Shown: positions 15,912 through 25,242, numbered from the stretch's first letter. The stretch is DNA of 64,000 nucleotides from Jiangella asiatica (GCF_004349065.1 NZ_SMKZ01000001.1:372001-436000), one strand, 5' to 3'. Notes: a model not told the origin generated them from the letters alone. Made by a program: numbers and translations.

Positions 15912-16940
15912 TCATCGGGCCAGTGGTGGTGCGGTGGATTCCCGTGGCACCACCTCCATCGGGCCGGTGACGACCTCGCGGACGGTCTCGTCCGGCCCGA
16001 CCTGGGCCAGCAGCTCGACTCCGCGCTGGCCGAGCTCGCGCAGCGGCATCCGCACCGTGGTGAGCGCCGGCCAGAGGTGCTCGGCCAGTGGGAGGTCGTG
16101 GACGGCGACCACCGACATCAGGTCCGGCGCCGCCACGCCGCGTGAGCGCAGCGCGTGCAGCGCGCCGATGGCCGAGGCGAGGTTGGCCACGAAGACCGCG
16201 GTCGGCCGTTCGCCGGCATCGAGGATCTGGATCATCGCGCGGTATCCGCCGTGGGCCGTGTAGTCGCTGCGGTTTGTCCAGCCCGGCCGGACCACCAGCC
16301 CGTGCGTTCGCATCGAGGCGCGGTAGCCGCGCTCGCGCCGCTGTGCGGTGTCGGCGCGGCTCGGTCCGGCCAGGTGCGCGATCTCGGTGTGGCCGAGGCT
16401 GACGAGATGCTCGACGGCGAGGGCGGCGGCCCGCTCGTCGTCGAGCACCACGTGCCGGGCCTCGCCGCGCATCGTGCGGTTGACCAGCAGCCAGGGAAGG
16501 CCGTCGGCGGTCAGCCCGTCGAGGGTGGCCTTCGACGTCAGCTCGCCGGCCAGCAGCAGGCCGTCAACGCGGCCCTGCCCGAGCAGGTCGAGGTAGGAGT
16601 CCAGCTCCGACGCAGCGCCGGCGCTGCCGGTGAGCAGGACGCAGTCGCGTTCGGCGGCGGCCGCCTCGGCGCCCTTGATGATCTCCGCGTACACCGGGTT
16701 GGCGTAGTCCGGGATCAGCAGGCCGATCGTGCCGGTGCGCTGGGTGCGCAGCGTGCGGGCGGCGACGTTGGGCCGGTAGCCGAGCTCGCGGACTGCGTCG
16801 AGGACGCGGCGGCGGGTCTCCTCCCTGATGAGCAGGCGGGGATCGCCGCTGAGCACGCGCGAGATGACCGAGCGGTCGACCCGGGCGCGGGCGGCGACGT
16901 CGGCCAGTGTGACGCGGCGTCCGCCGGTGCCGGTGCTCAC
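15912..16940 (-). CDS. LacI family regulator of the carbohydrate locus
   Basis: A 342-residue LacI-family repressor. The helix-turn-helix is at residues about 9-30 (TLADVAARARVDRSVISRVL), the hinge region follows (YRPNVAARTLRTQ), and the rest is a periplasmic-binding-protein-like sensor domain from IGLLIPDYANPVYAEI. The GTG at 16940 overlaps the stop of the upstream oxidoreductase gene (GTGA). The three CAAWCGWTTG-type operators at 15039, 23277 and 27386 lie in front of the GH95-like gene, the transporter genes and the SDR gene. This makes it the probable local repressor. The effector should be a sugar or sugar acid of this pathway. Confidence 0.9.
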   Translation of the reverse strand: MSTGTGGRRVTLADVAARARVDRSVISRVLSGDPRLLIREETRRRVLDAVRELGYRPNVAARTLRTQRTGTIGLLIPDYANPVYAEIIKGAEAAAAERDCVLLTGSAGAASELDSYLDLLGQGRVDGLLLAGELTSKATLDGLTADGLPWLLVNRTMRGEARHVVLDDERAAALAVEHLVSLGHTEIAHLAGPSRADTAQRRERGYRASMRTHGLVVRPGWTNRSDYTAHGGYRAMIQILDAGERPTAVFVANLASAIGALHALRSRGVAAPDLMSVVAVHDLPLAEHLWPALTTVRMPLRELGQRGVELLAQVGPDETVREVVTGPMEVVPRESTAPPLAR

Positions 16941-18010
16941 GGTGCCTGCACCTGACCGGTGTCGGCGCTGCGGTACAGGGCGTGGATCAGCCGCAGCGTG
17001 CCGAGGTTGTCGCGGGCCGAGGTCGGCGCCTCCGCACCCGTGGCCACCTCCGCCAGCAGCGCGCGCATCGGCCCGGCCACGGCGTCGGGCAGCCAGCGGG
17101 ACGTGACCGGATAGGTCAGCCAGCCGTCGGTGGGCAGCGTGCGGCTGCTGACCTCGACGGTGCCGGGGCGGCCGCGCGGGTAGTCGTACAGCAGCCCGAT
17201 GGTGCCGCGGACGGCGCCCTCGGACCCGTCGATGCGGAACTGGGCCACGGCGTCGCCGGCGCGGTTCTCGTGGTTGACGAACACCATCGCGTGCGCGCCG
17301 GACGGGAACGTCAAGGTGCTGACGGTGCGCGTCTCGCCGGCCGGGCCCTGGCCGGGGGTGCCGCCGGTCGCCGCGTACACCGTCGCCGGGTCGCCGAGGA
17401 CCGAGCGGACGGAGTCGAAATAGTGGATGGAGTGGTACCAGAAGTCCAGCCGCGGGCTGCGGTAGAGCCACGGCCAGCCGGAGAAGTCGGTGGCGATGTC
17501 GACGGTGATCGTCATGGAGGTTGGCTCGCCGATCCAGCCCTGCCGCACCATCTCCCGTGCCGCCGCGACGCCCTCCTCGTAGCGCATCTGCTGGTTGACG
17601 GTGACGGCCCGGCCGCGGTCGGCGGCGAGCGCGACCAGGTCCTCGGCCACGGACAGCTCCAGGGCGAACGGCTTCTGGCACAGCAGGTGCTTGCCGGCCT
17701 CCAACGCCCGCCGCGCGATGTCCGGCTGGGCGGCCGGCGCGACGGCGATGTCGACGACCGGCACGTCGTCGGCGAGCAACTCGTCCAGCGAACCGTAGAG
17801 CCGCTCGACGCCGTGCCGCTCGGCTACCGCCGCGGCCTTGGCGCCGTCGAGGTCGAAGATGCCCCGGACCTCGAGCCCGGCGGCGGCGTAGGCGGGCAGA
17901 TGGGCGACGTCGACGATCGAGCCGGCGCCCACGACGGAGATCGGCAGGCGGTGGCCGGCAGGGACGGACAGGTCGCAGGCGGCCGCGATCGGACGCAGGA
18001 CGTCGAGCAT
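16937..18010 (-). CDS. Gfo/Idh/MocA family NAD(P)-dependent oxidoreductase
   Basis: A 357-residue sugar oxidoreductase. The Rossmann start is ISVVGAGSIVDVAHLPAY at about residue 24, the acidic end of strand 2 is in GIFDLDGAK, and the family EKP motif appears as CQKPFAL near residue 112. The C-terminal alpha/beta domain carries YHSIHYFDSVR with the catalytic His region. Such enzymes oxidise or isomerise sugars and cyclitols, for example galactose or inositol dehydrogenases. The ATG overlaps the stop of the lactonase-like gene. With the lactonase next door it could produce a sugar lactone, but the substrate is not identifiable. Confidence 0.88.
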   Translation of the reverse strand: MLDVLRPIAAACDLSVPAGHRLPISVVGAGSIVDVAHLPAYAAAGLEVRGIFDLDGAKAAAVAERHGVERLYGSLDELLADDVPVVDIAVAPAAQPDIARRALEAGKHLLCQKPFALELSVAEDLVALAADRGRAVTVNQQMRYEEGVAAAREMVRQGWIGEPTSMTITVDIATDFSGWPWLYRSPRLDFWYHSIHYFDSVRSVLGDPATVYAATGGTPGQGPAGETRTVSTLTFPSGAHAMVFVNHENRAGDAVAQFRIDGSEGAVRGTIGLLYDYPRGRPGTVEVSSRTLPTDGWLTYPVTSRWLPDAVAGPMRALLAEVATGAEAPTSARDNLGTLRLIHALYRSADTGQVQAP

Positions 18011-18858
18011 CACGCCACCTCCGGCAGCCGGTAGAAGTCTGCCGCCGTGCCGCCGAGCACCCGCCGCCGGTCGTCGTCGGACAGCGGCTCCAGCAGTTCC
18101 AGCGTCGCCCGCCACACCGGCTGGTAGCCGCCGGCCAGGACGCTGACCGGCCAGTCGCCGCCGTACATCAGGCGACCGGCGCCGAACACGTCGACGGCGT
18201 GCTCGACGTAGGGCGCGAGGTCGGCGGCGCTCCAGGTGGACCAGTCGGCGGCGGTGTTCAGGCCCGACACCTTGGCGTGGACGTTGGGGTGCTCTGCGGC
18301 GCGGCGCAGCAGCCTCGCCCACGGTTCCCACTCCCGCGTGCTGATCGGCGGCTTGGCCAGGTGGTCGATGACCAGCCGCAGCCCGGGATGGCGCGCGGCG
18401 AGCGTGGGGACGTGCTCGAGGTGCCGGGGGAGCACGGCCACCACGTCGAAGCTGAGGTCGTACTCGACCAGCAGCCCGAGGTTGTCCAGCACGGCGTCCT
18501 GCAGCAGCCAGTCCGGATCGGGCTCGTCGTGGATGAGGTGGCGGATGCCGACGAACCGCGGGTCGGGCGCGAACCGGTCCAGGACGGCCCGCGCGGCGCC
18601 GGCGTCGGTCAGGTCGGCCCAGCCGACGACGCCGGCCACCTCGGGGTGCCGGTCGGCCTGCGCGATCATCGCCTCGGTGTCCTCGACGGAGTTCGCGGCC
18701 TGTACCAGGACGGTGACGTCGACACCGGCGGCGGTCAGCTCGGGCTCGAGGTCCGCCCAGCCGAACGTGCGGTAGATCGGGCCCTGGTCGGGGGTGAGCC
18801 ACGGGTAGGCGACCGCCTCGAGGTCCCAGAAGTGCTGATGTGCGTCGACGACTCGCAT
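18010..18858 (-). CDS. L-fuconolactonase/L-rhamnonolactonase-type amidohydrolase
   Basis: A 282-residue TIM-barrel amidohydrolase of the COG3618 group, which includes L-fuconolactonase and L-rhamnono-1,4-lactonase. It starts with VDAHQHFWD (metal ligands) and has GIRHLIHDEPDPDWL, VIDHLAKPP and a late MYGGDWPVS carrying the conserved Asp. The start at 18858 has CAGGAGG eleven bases upstream; a longer frame to 18903 lacks this. It overlaps the oxidoreductase gene and would open the lactone made by a sugar dehydrogenase. The specific sugar is inferred only loosely from the GH95-like enzyme of the locus. Confidence 0.87.
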   Translation of the reverse strand: MRVVDAHQHFWDLEAVAYPWLTPDQGPIYRTFGWADLEPELTAAGVDVTVLVQAANSVEDTEAMIAQADRHPEVAGVVGWADLTDAGAARAVLDRFAPDPRFVGIRHLIHDEPDPDWLLQDAVLDNLGLLVEYDLSFDVVAVLPRHLEHVPTLAARHPGLRLVIDHLAKPPISTREWEPWARLLRRAAEHPNVHAKVSGLNTAADWSTWSAADLAPYVEHAVDVFGAGRLMYGGDWPVSVLAGGYQPVWRATLELLEPLSDDDRRRVLGGTAADFYRLPEVA

Positions 18859-18910
18859 GGGCTGATCGACCTCCTGGCCAGAGTGTAGGGATGGCGGGGA
18901 CACCGGGGCG

Positions 18911-19387
18911 TCACGGCGGCGGCTGGACCAGCTCCAGGGTGATGTCGTCGGGATCGAGGAAGTAGCAGGCCTTGCCGCCCCGGTTCACGCCCGCGGTGAT
19001 GGCGTTCGGCGACGACAAGAAGCGCACCCCGGCTCCTGCCAGCCGGGTGTGCACGGCATCGGCGTCGGCGACGGCGAAGGCCAGGTGCGCCGCGCCGGCC
19101 CGTCCGCGCTCGGGGTCCAGCCGCGGCCGGGCCGGCTGGAGATACTGCACCAGCTCCAGGTCGTGTGACGACACGGTGCCCGCCGTGGGGCCGGCGCGCA
19201 GCTGCGCAACCCGCAGCCGGGCGTCCGGGTAGCCCACCAGCGAGCGTGTGTAGGGGTTGTCCTGGTCCTGGACGTGGACCAGGGTCATCCCGAGCAGGTC
19301 GCGGTAGAACGCCACGGAGGCGTCCACGTCGGTCACGGTGAAGCTGAAGTGCCAGATCCCGGTCACGGTGTCGGCGGGTCCGCTCAT
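18911..19387 (-). CDS. VOC (glyoxalase/dioxygenase-fold) family protein
   Basis: A 158-residue VOC-superfamily protein made of two beta-alpha-beta-beta-beta modules. The first begins HFSFTVTDVDASVAFYRDLL and the second HLAFAVADADAVHTRL, ending CYFLDPDDITLELVQPP with the usual metal-ligand Glu. The family covers isomerases, epimerases, lyases and dioxygenases that act on metal-chelated oxygenated substrates. Its start overlaps the permease stop (ATGA), so it is in the same operon. An isomerase or lyase step on a keto-acid intermediate is plausible but not shown. Confidence 0.85.
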   Translation of the reverse strand: MSGPADTVTGIWHFSFTVTDVDASVAFYRDLLGMTLVHVQDQDNPYTRSLVGYPDARLRVAQLRAGPTAGTVSSHDLELVQYLQPARPRLDPERGRAGAAHLAFAVADADAVHTRLAGAGVRFLSSPNAITAGVNRGGKACYFLDPDDITLELVQPPP

Positions 19388-20691
19388 GGGGTGGCCTGCC
19401 GCCGGTCCGGCGCCGTAGGCGAGTCCGCCCCAGCTGGCCGGTCGGGTGCTGGGCCGCCGCCTCCGCCGTCGTCGTCGTCAGGTGCGGCGACCGCCGGCCG
19501 GCTGCGCTGTCCACGACGTTCGGCCAGCACGTAGATCGTGGCGGCGCCGATGATCACGACACCCTTGATGAGGTCCTGGTAGTTGGCGCCCAGGTTCAGC
19601 ACGCCGAAGCCGTTGATCAGCGTGAACAGGATCAGCGCGCCGACGACGGACTTGAGCACGTTGCCCGCGCCGCCGAACAGCGACGTGCCGCCGAGGATGG
19701 CCGCGGCCAGCACCGTCAGCTCCAGGCCGGTCATCGCCTGCGGGTTGATGGCGGAGAACCGGGAGACGTAGAGGATGCCGACGAGCGCGGCGAACAGGCC
19801 GTTGAGCACGAACGGTGTGATCTTGTAGCGGGCCACGTCGATACCGGACAGCCGGGCGGCCTCGGTGTTGCCGCCGACGGCGTACAGGCGCCGGCCGACG
19901 GCGGTGAACCGCAGCACCAGCCACGCGACCACGGCGACCGCGACGAAGATGTAGACCTGCTTGGTGAGCTCCCACCGGGTCGGCAGGAACAGCAGGGCGA
20001 CCGCCACGACCACGACGCCGGCGCCCACCATCCACGGACCGTAGCCGCTGGTCACCAACCCCTTGCGTTCGCGCATCAGCGAACGAACGCCCAGCGCCAG
20101 GAACACGGCGCCGGCGATGGCGATCCACACCTTGGCGTTGAGCGGCAGGACCCCCGTGAACGCGTCGCCGAGCCCGTCGTGGTCGGTCTGGATGCTCTGC
20201 CCGTCGGTGAGGATGAACAGCAGGCCGCGGACGCCGGTCATCGTCCCGAGCGTCACGATGAACGCGTTCACGCCCACCAGCTGCACCAGCACGCCGTTGA
20301 GCAGACCCATTGCGGCGCCGGTGCCCAGCCCCGCCAGCACCGCCACGGCCACCCCGCTGCCGGTGTTGAGCACGGTCAGCGTGACCCCGGCACCGAGCGC
20401 CGCGGTCGCTCCGACTGACAGGTCGAAGTTGCCGCTGATGAGGCAGATGGTCATGATGACCGCGAGGATGCCCACCTGGACCGTCTGGTCGAGGATGTTC
20501 GCGGTGTTCACCGGAGACAGGTAGAACGGCCGGCCGGTGAGCTCCGCCGCCATCGTGAACGTCATCAGGATCAGCGCGAACGCGTACACGACGCCGGCCC
20601 GGTGCAGCCGGAACGGTTCGGCCCGCTGACGCAGGGACGGCGCCGGCCGCGCGCGCACCGCGCCGGCCGGTCGTGGCATGGTGGTCGTCAT
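19384..20691 (-). CDS. Ribose/xylose-type sugar ABC permease
   Basis: A 435-residue permease of the RbsC/XylH family (CUT2 class) with about ten or eleven hydrophobic segments. Family landmarks are LISGNFDLSVGA, GLLNGVLVQLVGVNAFIVTLG, YAVGGNTEAARLSGIDVAR and AAAILGGTSLFGGAG. Compared with RbsC it has an extra membrane region (about residues 180-240), as in XylH-like proteins, and an Asp/Gly-rich C-terminal tail. The ATG overlaps the stop of the ATPase gene, and its own stop overlaps the VOC gene. It imports the locus's sugar across the cytoplasmic membrane. Confidence 0.92.
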   Translation of the reverse strand: MTTTMPRPAGAVRARPAPSLRQRAEPFRLHRAGVVYAFALILMTFTMAAELTGRPFYLSPVNTANILDQTVQVGILAVIMTICLISGNFDLSVGATAALGAGVTLTVLNTGSGVAVAVLAGLGTGAAMGLLNGVLVQLVGVNAFIVTLGTMTGVRGLLFILTDGQSIQTDHDGLGDAFTGVLPLNAKVWIAIAGAVFLALGVRSLMRERKGLVTSGYGPWMVGAGVVVVAVALLFLPTRWELTKQVYIFVAVAVVAWLVLRFTAVGRRLYAVGGNTEAARLSGIDVARYKITPFVLNGLFAALVGILYVSRFSAINPQAMTGLELTVLAAAILGGTSLFGGAGNVLKSVVGALILFTLINGFGVLNLGANYQDLIKGVVIIGAATIYVLAERRGQRSRPAVAAPDDDDGGGGGPAPDRPAGADSPTAPDRRQATP

Positions 20692-22199
20692 CGTCGACTC
20701 GCTCCAGTCACGGTCGTCAGGCCGCTGGCCAGCGCCAGCAGCTCCGGTTCGTCGGTCTCTCCGGTCAGGCGCTCGGCGACGACCCGCCCCGCGCGCATGA
20801 CCACGATCCGGTGGGCGACCGCCAGCAGCTCCTCGAAGCCCGAGGAGACGATCACCACCGCCTTGCCCGCCGCTGCGAAGCCGCGCACGAGCTGGAGGAT
20901 GTCCGCTTTCGCGCCGACGTCCACGCCGACCGTCGGCTCGTCCAGCAGGAAGACGTCGCCGTCGCCGAACAGCCACTTGCCGAAGACGACCTTCTGCGCG
21001 TTCCCGCCGGACAGCGCGCCGACGGGGGTCTCGGCGGACGGGGTGCGGATGCCGAGGTCGGCGATGGCCCGCTCCGCGCGGTCCAGCTCGGCGGCGTGGT
21101 CCGGGACGCCGCGCCGCGACAGGGCGCCCAGCCCCGGCAGCGACACGTTGCGCCAGATCTCCCACGCCGGGACCAAACCCTGCCGGGCGCGGTCCTCCGG
21201 CACCAGGGCGATGCCCGCCCGGACCCGGGAACGCACCCGGTTGCGCACGGGCTCCCCGCGCACGGCCACCGTGCCCGAGCACCGCGGGTCGGCGCCGAAC
21301 AGCGCCTCGAGCAGCTCCGAGCGGCCCGAGCCGAGCATCCCCGCTACGCCGACGATCTCGCCCGCCCGGACGGTGAGGTCGACGCCGGCCAGCCGGCCGG
21401 GGGACGCCAGGTCGCGCGCCTCCAGCAGCACCGGGGCACCTGACGGTAGCGGATCGGCGCGGTGCTCCTCGATCTCGTGCAGGCGCCGGCCGACCATGGC
21501 GTCCACCAGCGCCGCCTCGTCGAGGCTCGCGGTGGGCGCGGACGTCACGACCCGCCCGTCGCGCAGCACGGTGACCGCGTCGGTGAGCTCCAACACCTGG
21601 TCGAGGAAGTGCGAGCAGAACACGAACGAGACCCCGTCGGCACGCAGCCGGCGCACTGCGGCGAACAGCACGTCGACCTCGGCGTGCGCCATGGACGCCG
21701 TCGGCTCGTCCATGCACACCAGCGTCGCGCCGCCGGCCAGCGCCTGGGCGACGGCGACCATCTGCCGCTCGCCGAGTGGCAGCTCGCCGACGATGCGGTC
21801 CGGGTCGGCGCGGTAGCCCAGCCGCTCGCACAGCTCCTCGTAGCGCTGCAGCAGCGGCGCGGTGCGGAACACCCCGGACAGCTCACCGATGTAGACGTTC
21901 TCGAGCACCGTCAACGTCGGCACCAGCGGGATGTGCTGGTGGATCGTCGACACGCCGGCCGCGCGGGAGTCGCCCGGGGCGCTCCACGTGACGTCCGCCC
22001 CTCGCCAGCGGATCCGCCCGGCGGTCGGCGGGATCGCCCCGGCGATGATTTTGAACAGGGTGGACTTGCCGGCGCCGTTCGCCCCGACCAGGCCGTGGAT
22101 CGAGCCCTCCTCGACGGCGAGGCTCACCTGCCGCAGCGCCTCGGTCCCGTTGGGGAACCGCTTCGAGACACCGCGGGCCTCGAGCAGCACCTCGCTCAC
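20688..22199 (-). CDS. Sugar ABC transporter ATP-binding protein (two domains)
   Basis: A 503-residue RbsA-type ATPase with two ABC domains in one chain. Domain 1 has Walker A GANGAGKST, a variant signature LPLGERQMV and Walker B LVCMDEPTAS. Domain 2 has the degenerate Walker A GMLGSGRSE and an intact LSGGNAQKVVFGKWL with FLLDEPTVGVD, the usual RbsA asymmetry. GTG 22199 was chosen because it puts the family start (VLLEARGVSKRF) near the N-terminus and avoids overlap with the upstream gene; a GTG at 22241 would add 14 residues. It works with the permease and binding protein encoded on either side. Confidence 0.92.
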   Translation of the reverse strand: MSEVLLEARGVSKRFPNGTEALRQVSLAVEEGSIHGLVGANGAGKSTLFKIIAGAIPPTAGRIRWRGADVTWSAPGDSRAAGVSTIHQHIPLVPTLTVLENVYIGELSGVFRTAPLLQRYEELCERLGYRADPDRIVGELPLGERQMVAVAQALAGGATLVCMDEPTASMAHAEVDVLFAAVRRLRADGVSFVFCSHFLDQVLELTDAVTVLRDGRVVTSAPTASLDEAALVDAMVGRRLHEIEEHRADPLPSGAPVLLEARDLASPGRLAGVDLTVRAGEIVGVAGMLGSGRSELLEALFGADPRCSGTVAVRGEPVRNRVRSRVRAGIALVPEDRARQGLVPAWEIWRNVSLPGLGALSRRGVPDHAAELDRAERAIADLGIRTPSAETPVGALSGGNAQKVVFGKWLFGDGDVFLLDEPTVGVDVGAKADILQLVRGFAAAGKAVVIVSSGFEELLAVAHRIVVMRAGRVVAERLTGETDEPELLALASGLTTVTGASRR

Positions 22200-22224
22200 C
22201 TCGTCACCGCGCGCCGCGCCCCGG

Positions 22225-23220
22225 TCACCACTGCGGCTCACAGTCGTCGACGTTCTCCGCGGTGATCACGGGCGTGTCGTAGAACACCAGCTCGCCGGTG
22301 CCGTAGGAGTCGTCGTCGATCGCCTTCTTGAGCTCCTCCATGGCTCGGGCGCCGCCGTCGTACGGCTTGTAGCAGACGGTGCCGTCCATGCCGCCGGCGG
22401 CAATCGAGTCGATGCCGAGCTGAGCGCCGCCGACCCCCCACACGATGGCGCTGGAGCCCACCGCGTCGACCGCTTCCTGGCAGCCGACCGCCATGTCGTC
22501 GGAGATGGCGTAGAACCCGACGATGCCGGGGTTGGCGTTGAGCATCGACGCGCACGCCGCCTGGCCCTGGTCGGCCACCCAGCCGCCGGGCTGCTCGGCG
22601 ACGATCTCGAACGTGCCCTCGGTGACGGCGCGGAACTGCTCCACCCGCAGTGTGTTCTCGGCGTAGCCGGGGGCGCCCAGGACGAGGCCGATCGGGCCGC
22701 CGTCGGGGAGCTGCTCCATCATCGCCTGGCCGACCATCTCGCCGACGCCGGTCTCGTTCTCGATGACCAGCGCGCTCAGCGACGGGTAGACGTCGTCGAT
22801 GGCGCGGTCGGCGCCGATGATGCTGTGGTAGCTCACGACCTTGATGCCCGCGTCGGTCATCTGGTCGACGAACTCGCCGGCCTCGGCGGCGTTTGCCGGG
22901 ATGATGATCACGCCGTCGGGCTGCTGGGCGATGATGGTCTGGACGTTGGCGGCCTCGGTCTGCACCTCGCTCTTGCCGTCGAGGTTCGCGATCACCTCGC
23001 AGCCCAGCTCCTCGGCCTTGTCGACGATGCCGGCGGCGCCGGCGTTGGGGTACGGGAAGGCCGTGCCGGAGCCGTTGTCGATCGCGATCCGGCAGCTGCC
23101 GGAGTCCTCCGAGCCCTCGGCGCTCGTCTCGGTGCTGGTGTCCTCGGTCGCGCAGGCGGTCAGGGACACGGCCAGCGCGCCGATCAGGGCGGCGGCCCTC
23201 ACTCCGTTGTGGTGCCTCAT
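22225..23220 (-). CDS. Sugar-binding lipoprotein (CUT2 class)
   Basis: A 331-residue periplasmic-binding-protein type I lipoprotein with lipobox SLTAC after a short hydrophobic stretch. The mature domain begins CRIAIDNGSGTAFPYPNAG and includes IIAQQPDGVIIIPANAAEAGE, typical of ribose/xylose/galactose-binding proteins that hand cargo to RbsA/RbsC partners. It lies 25 bases before the ATPase gene. A LacI-type operator is centred about 62 bases upstream, so the transport genes probably also have their own promoter inside the larger cluster. The ligand is unknown. Confidence 0.9.
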   Translation of the reverse strand: MRHHNGVRAAALIGALAVSLTACATEDTSTETSAEGSEDSGSCRIAIDNGSGTAFPYPNAGAAGIVDKAEELGCEVIANLDGKSEVQTEAANVQTIIAQQPDGVIIIPANAAEAGEFVDQMTDAGIKVVSYHSIIGADRAIDDVYPSLSALVIENETGVGEMVGQAMMEQLPDGGPIGLVLGAPGYAENTLRVEQFRAVTEGTFEIVAEQPGGWVADQGQAACASMLNANPGIVGFYAISDDMAVGCQEAVDAVGSSAIVWGVGGAQLGIDSIAAGGMDGTVCYKPYDGGARAMEELKKAIDDDSYGTGELVFYDTPVITAENVDDCEPQW

Positions 23221-23276
23221 CACAGTCCTCTCAGTCGATCCGTGGGTGTCCGGCGCGCGTGCGTGGGACGGATTGA

Positions 23277-23288
23277 TCAATCGTTTGA
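23277..23288. promoter_or_regulatory. LacI-type operator before transporter genes
   Basis: TCAATCGTTTGA lies between the end of the E1 beta gene and the sugar-binding protein gene. It is the exact reverse complement of the 12-mer at 27386-27397. An overlapping perfect palindrome, GATTGATCAATC, occupies 23271-23282. Binding by the LacI protein at 15912-16940 is inferred. Confidence 0.7.
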
Positions 23289-23297
23289 GGGCGGCGT

Positions 23298-24284
23298 TCA
23301 GCCGGCGGCGACGAGCTGCCGCACGGCGGCGGCGATCTGGTCGGCGCCAGGCACGACGGCGGCCGCGAGGCCGGGGGCGGCGGGCAGCCGCAGGTCCGGC
23401 ACGGCGACCCGCCGCGGCGGTGCCGCGAGCGCGATGCCGGCCTCGGCCACCCGGGCAAGCACCTCTGCGCCGAACCCGCCGGTGCGGTTGGCCTCGTGCG
23501 CGACGACGAGCCGACCGGTCCGGGCGACCGACGCCAGCACCTCGTCCCACGGGAACGGGTCCAGCCACGGCGTCTCGAGCACCTCGACGTCGTGGCCCTC
23601 CTGGGCCAGTGTCTCCGCGGCGGCCACGGTCTGCAGCGACAGCGCGCCCCAGGTCACGACGGTCGCGGTGGTACCGGTACGGCGGGTGCGCAGGCCGCCG
23701 ATCGGGGCGACCGGCCCGCCGAGGCTCACCTCCTGCTTGGCACCGTGGTAGAGCGTGCGGTTCTCGATCACGACGACGGGGTCGTCGCACCCGATGGCCG
23801 ACAACAGCAGGTCGTACGCGTCCTGGGCGGTGACCGGCATGCACACCCTGATGCCGGGCGTGTGCAGGAAGAACGCCTCGAGGCTCTGCGAGTGCTGTGC
23901 GCACGAGCCCGGTGCGGTGCCCTGCTGGGTGCGGATGGTCAGCGGCGCGGTGAGCCGCCCCTCCGACACGTAGCGGACGTTCGCCGCCTGGTTGACGACC
24001 TGGTCCAGGGCGACCAGGAAGAAGTCGGTCCACATGATCTCGACCACCGGGCGCCGGCCGAACATGGCGGCACCGACGGCGGAGCCGAGGATGGCCGACT
24101 CGCTGATGGGGGTGTCGAACACCCGGTCGCCGAACTGCTTGCGCAGGCCCTTGCTGACCCCGAAGACCCCGCCGGGCACGCCGACGTCCTCGCCGTAGAG
24201 CAGGACCTCGGGCCGTTCCTCGAGGGCGCGGCGCAGCGCGGCGTTGGCCGCCTCGCCGTAGGACAGCTTGCGGGTCTCAGGCAT
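23298..24284 (-). CDS. Thiamine-diphosphate E1 beta subunit (acetoin-dehydrogenase-like)
   Basis: A 328-residue E1 beta subunit of the two-subunit 2-oxoacid/acetoin dehydrogenase family. It has LSYGEAANAALRRALEERP, the cofactor-activating Glu in VLLYGEDVGV, the conserved FDTPISESAILGSAVGAA, and the C-terminal transketolase-like domain with VLETPWLDPFPWDEV. It overlaps the end of the E1 alpha gene by eight bases, so the subunits are coupled. No lipoyl-bearing E2 or E3 is encoded nearby; the only E2 relative is the truncated protein at 15095-15868. Either it borrows another E2, or it performs a non-oxidative thiamine reaction on a pathway intermediate. Confidence 0.9.
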   Translation of the reverse strand: MPETRKLSYGEAANAALRRALEERPEVLLYGEDVGVPGGVFGVSKGLRKQFGDRVFDTPISESAILGSAVGAAMFGRRPVVEIMWTDFFLVALDQVVNQAANVRYVSEGRLTAPLTIRTQQGTAPGSCAQHSQSLEAFFLHTPGIRVCMPVTAQDAYDLLLSAIGCDDPVVVIENRTLYHGAKQEVSLGGPVAPIGGLRTRRTGTTATVVTWGALSLQTVAAAETLAQEGHDVEVLETPWLDPFPWDEVLASVARTGRLVVAHEANRTGGFGAEVLARVAEAGIALAAPPRRVAVPDLRLPAAPGLAAAVVPGADQIAAAVRQLVAAG

Positions 24285-25242
24285 GGACGTGCCTCCTGAC
24301 GGCTTCGGCGTCGGCCAGCGGGGCGGCCGCGGCCTCCCGCGCCGCCGCCTCGATCTCATGAGCGGCGTCGTCGTGCGCCGCGGCGATGTCGGACTCGGGG
24401 ACGGCCGCCGCGCGCAGTGCCGCCTGCAGCCTGGTGACCGGCTCGTTCTCGGCCAGCCGTTCCAGCTCGCCCGGCTGCCGGTACTGCTCGGCGTCGCCGA
24501 TGTAGTGGCCGACCAGGCGGGCCGTCATGAGCTCGAGCAGGACCGGGCCGCCGCCCTCCCTGGCGCTCTGGACCGCGTCGCCGACGCGGTCGCGCACGAC
24601 GGCCGGATCGTTGCCGTCGATGCGTTCGCCGAGCATGCCGTAGGCCCGGGCCCGGTCGGCGAGCACGTCGTTGCGCACCATGTCCCGGATCGGGGTCAGC
24701 TCGGAGTACTCGTTGTTCTCGCAGACGAACACCACCGGCAGGTCGAACGCGGCCGCGAAGTTCATCGACTCGTGGACCGCGCCCTGGTTCATCGCGCCGT
24801 CGCCGAAGACGCACAGCGCGACCCGCCCGGTACCGTCGAACCGCCCGGCCAGCGCCGCGCCGAGCGCCAGCGGCGCCCCGGCGCCGACGATCGAGTTCTC
24901 GCCGTGGAAGCCGTACTCGGGCGCGGTGAAGTGCGCCGATCCGCCGCGCCCGCCGTTGACGCCGGTGGCGCGGCCGAGCAGCTCCGCCAGAATCGCCGCG
25001 GCCGGCACGCCGCGGGCCAGCGCCCAGCCGTGCCCGCGGTACGTCGCGAACAGTGCGTCGGCCGGCTCCAGCACCGAGCAGGCGCCGACCGGGCCGGCCT
25101 CCTGCCCGATGCACAGGTGCACCGAGCCGACGATGTCGCCGCCCAGCCGGAGATCGCGGACCTTCTCCTCCAGCAGCCGGATGCGCCACACGTCGCGCAG
25201 GTCGCGCAGCATGGCTCCGGTGCCGGTCTCCGATTCCGTCAT
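24277..25242 (-). CDS. Thiamine-diphosphate E1 alpha subunit (acetoin-dehydrogenase-like)
   Basis: A 321-residue E1 alpha subunit. The thiamine-diphosphate motif runs from GDGAMNQGAVHESMNFAA to VFVCENN near residues 140-170. Other landmarks are YRGHGWALARGV and the loop GHYIGDAEQYR, which corresponds to the phosphorylation loop of E1 enzymes. Length and motifs fit acetoin dehydrogenase or two-subunit transketolase-like enzymes better than the long pyruvate E1. GAAGGAG precedes the ATG, which overlaps the lyase stop (ATGA). Its place between a lyase, an SDR and a sugar transporter suggests it handles a keto or acyloin intermediate of sugar breakdown. Confidence 0.9.
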   Translation of the reverse strand: MTESETGTGAMLRDLRDVWRIRLLEEKVRDLRLGGDIVGSVHLCIGQEAGPVGACSVLEPADALFATYRGHGWALARGVPAAAILAELLGRATGVNGGRGGSAHFTAPEYGFHGENSIVGAGAPLALGAALAGRFDGTGRVALCVFGDGAMNQGAVHESMNFAAAFDLPVVFVCENNEYSELTPIRDMVRNDVLADRARAYGMLGERIDGNDPAVVRDRVGDAVQSAREGGGPVLLELMTARLVGHYIGDAEQYRQPGELERLAENEPVTRLQAALRAAAVPESDIAAAHDDAAHEIEAAAREAAAAPLADAEAVRRHVHA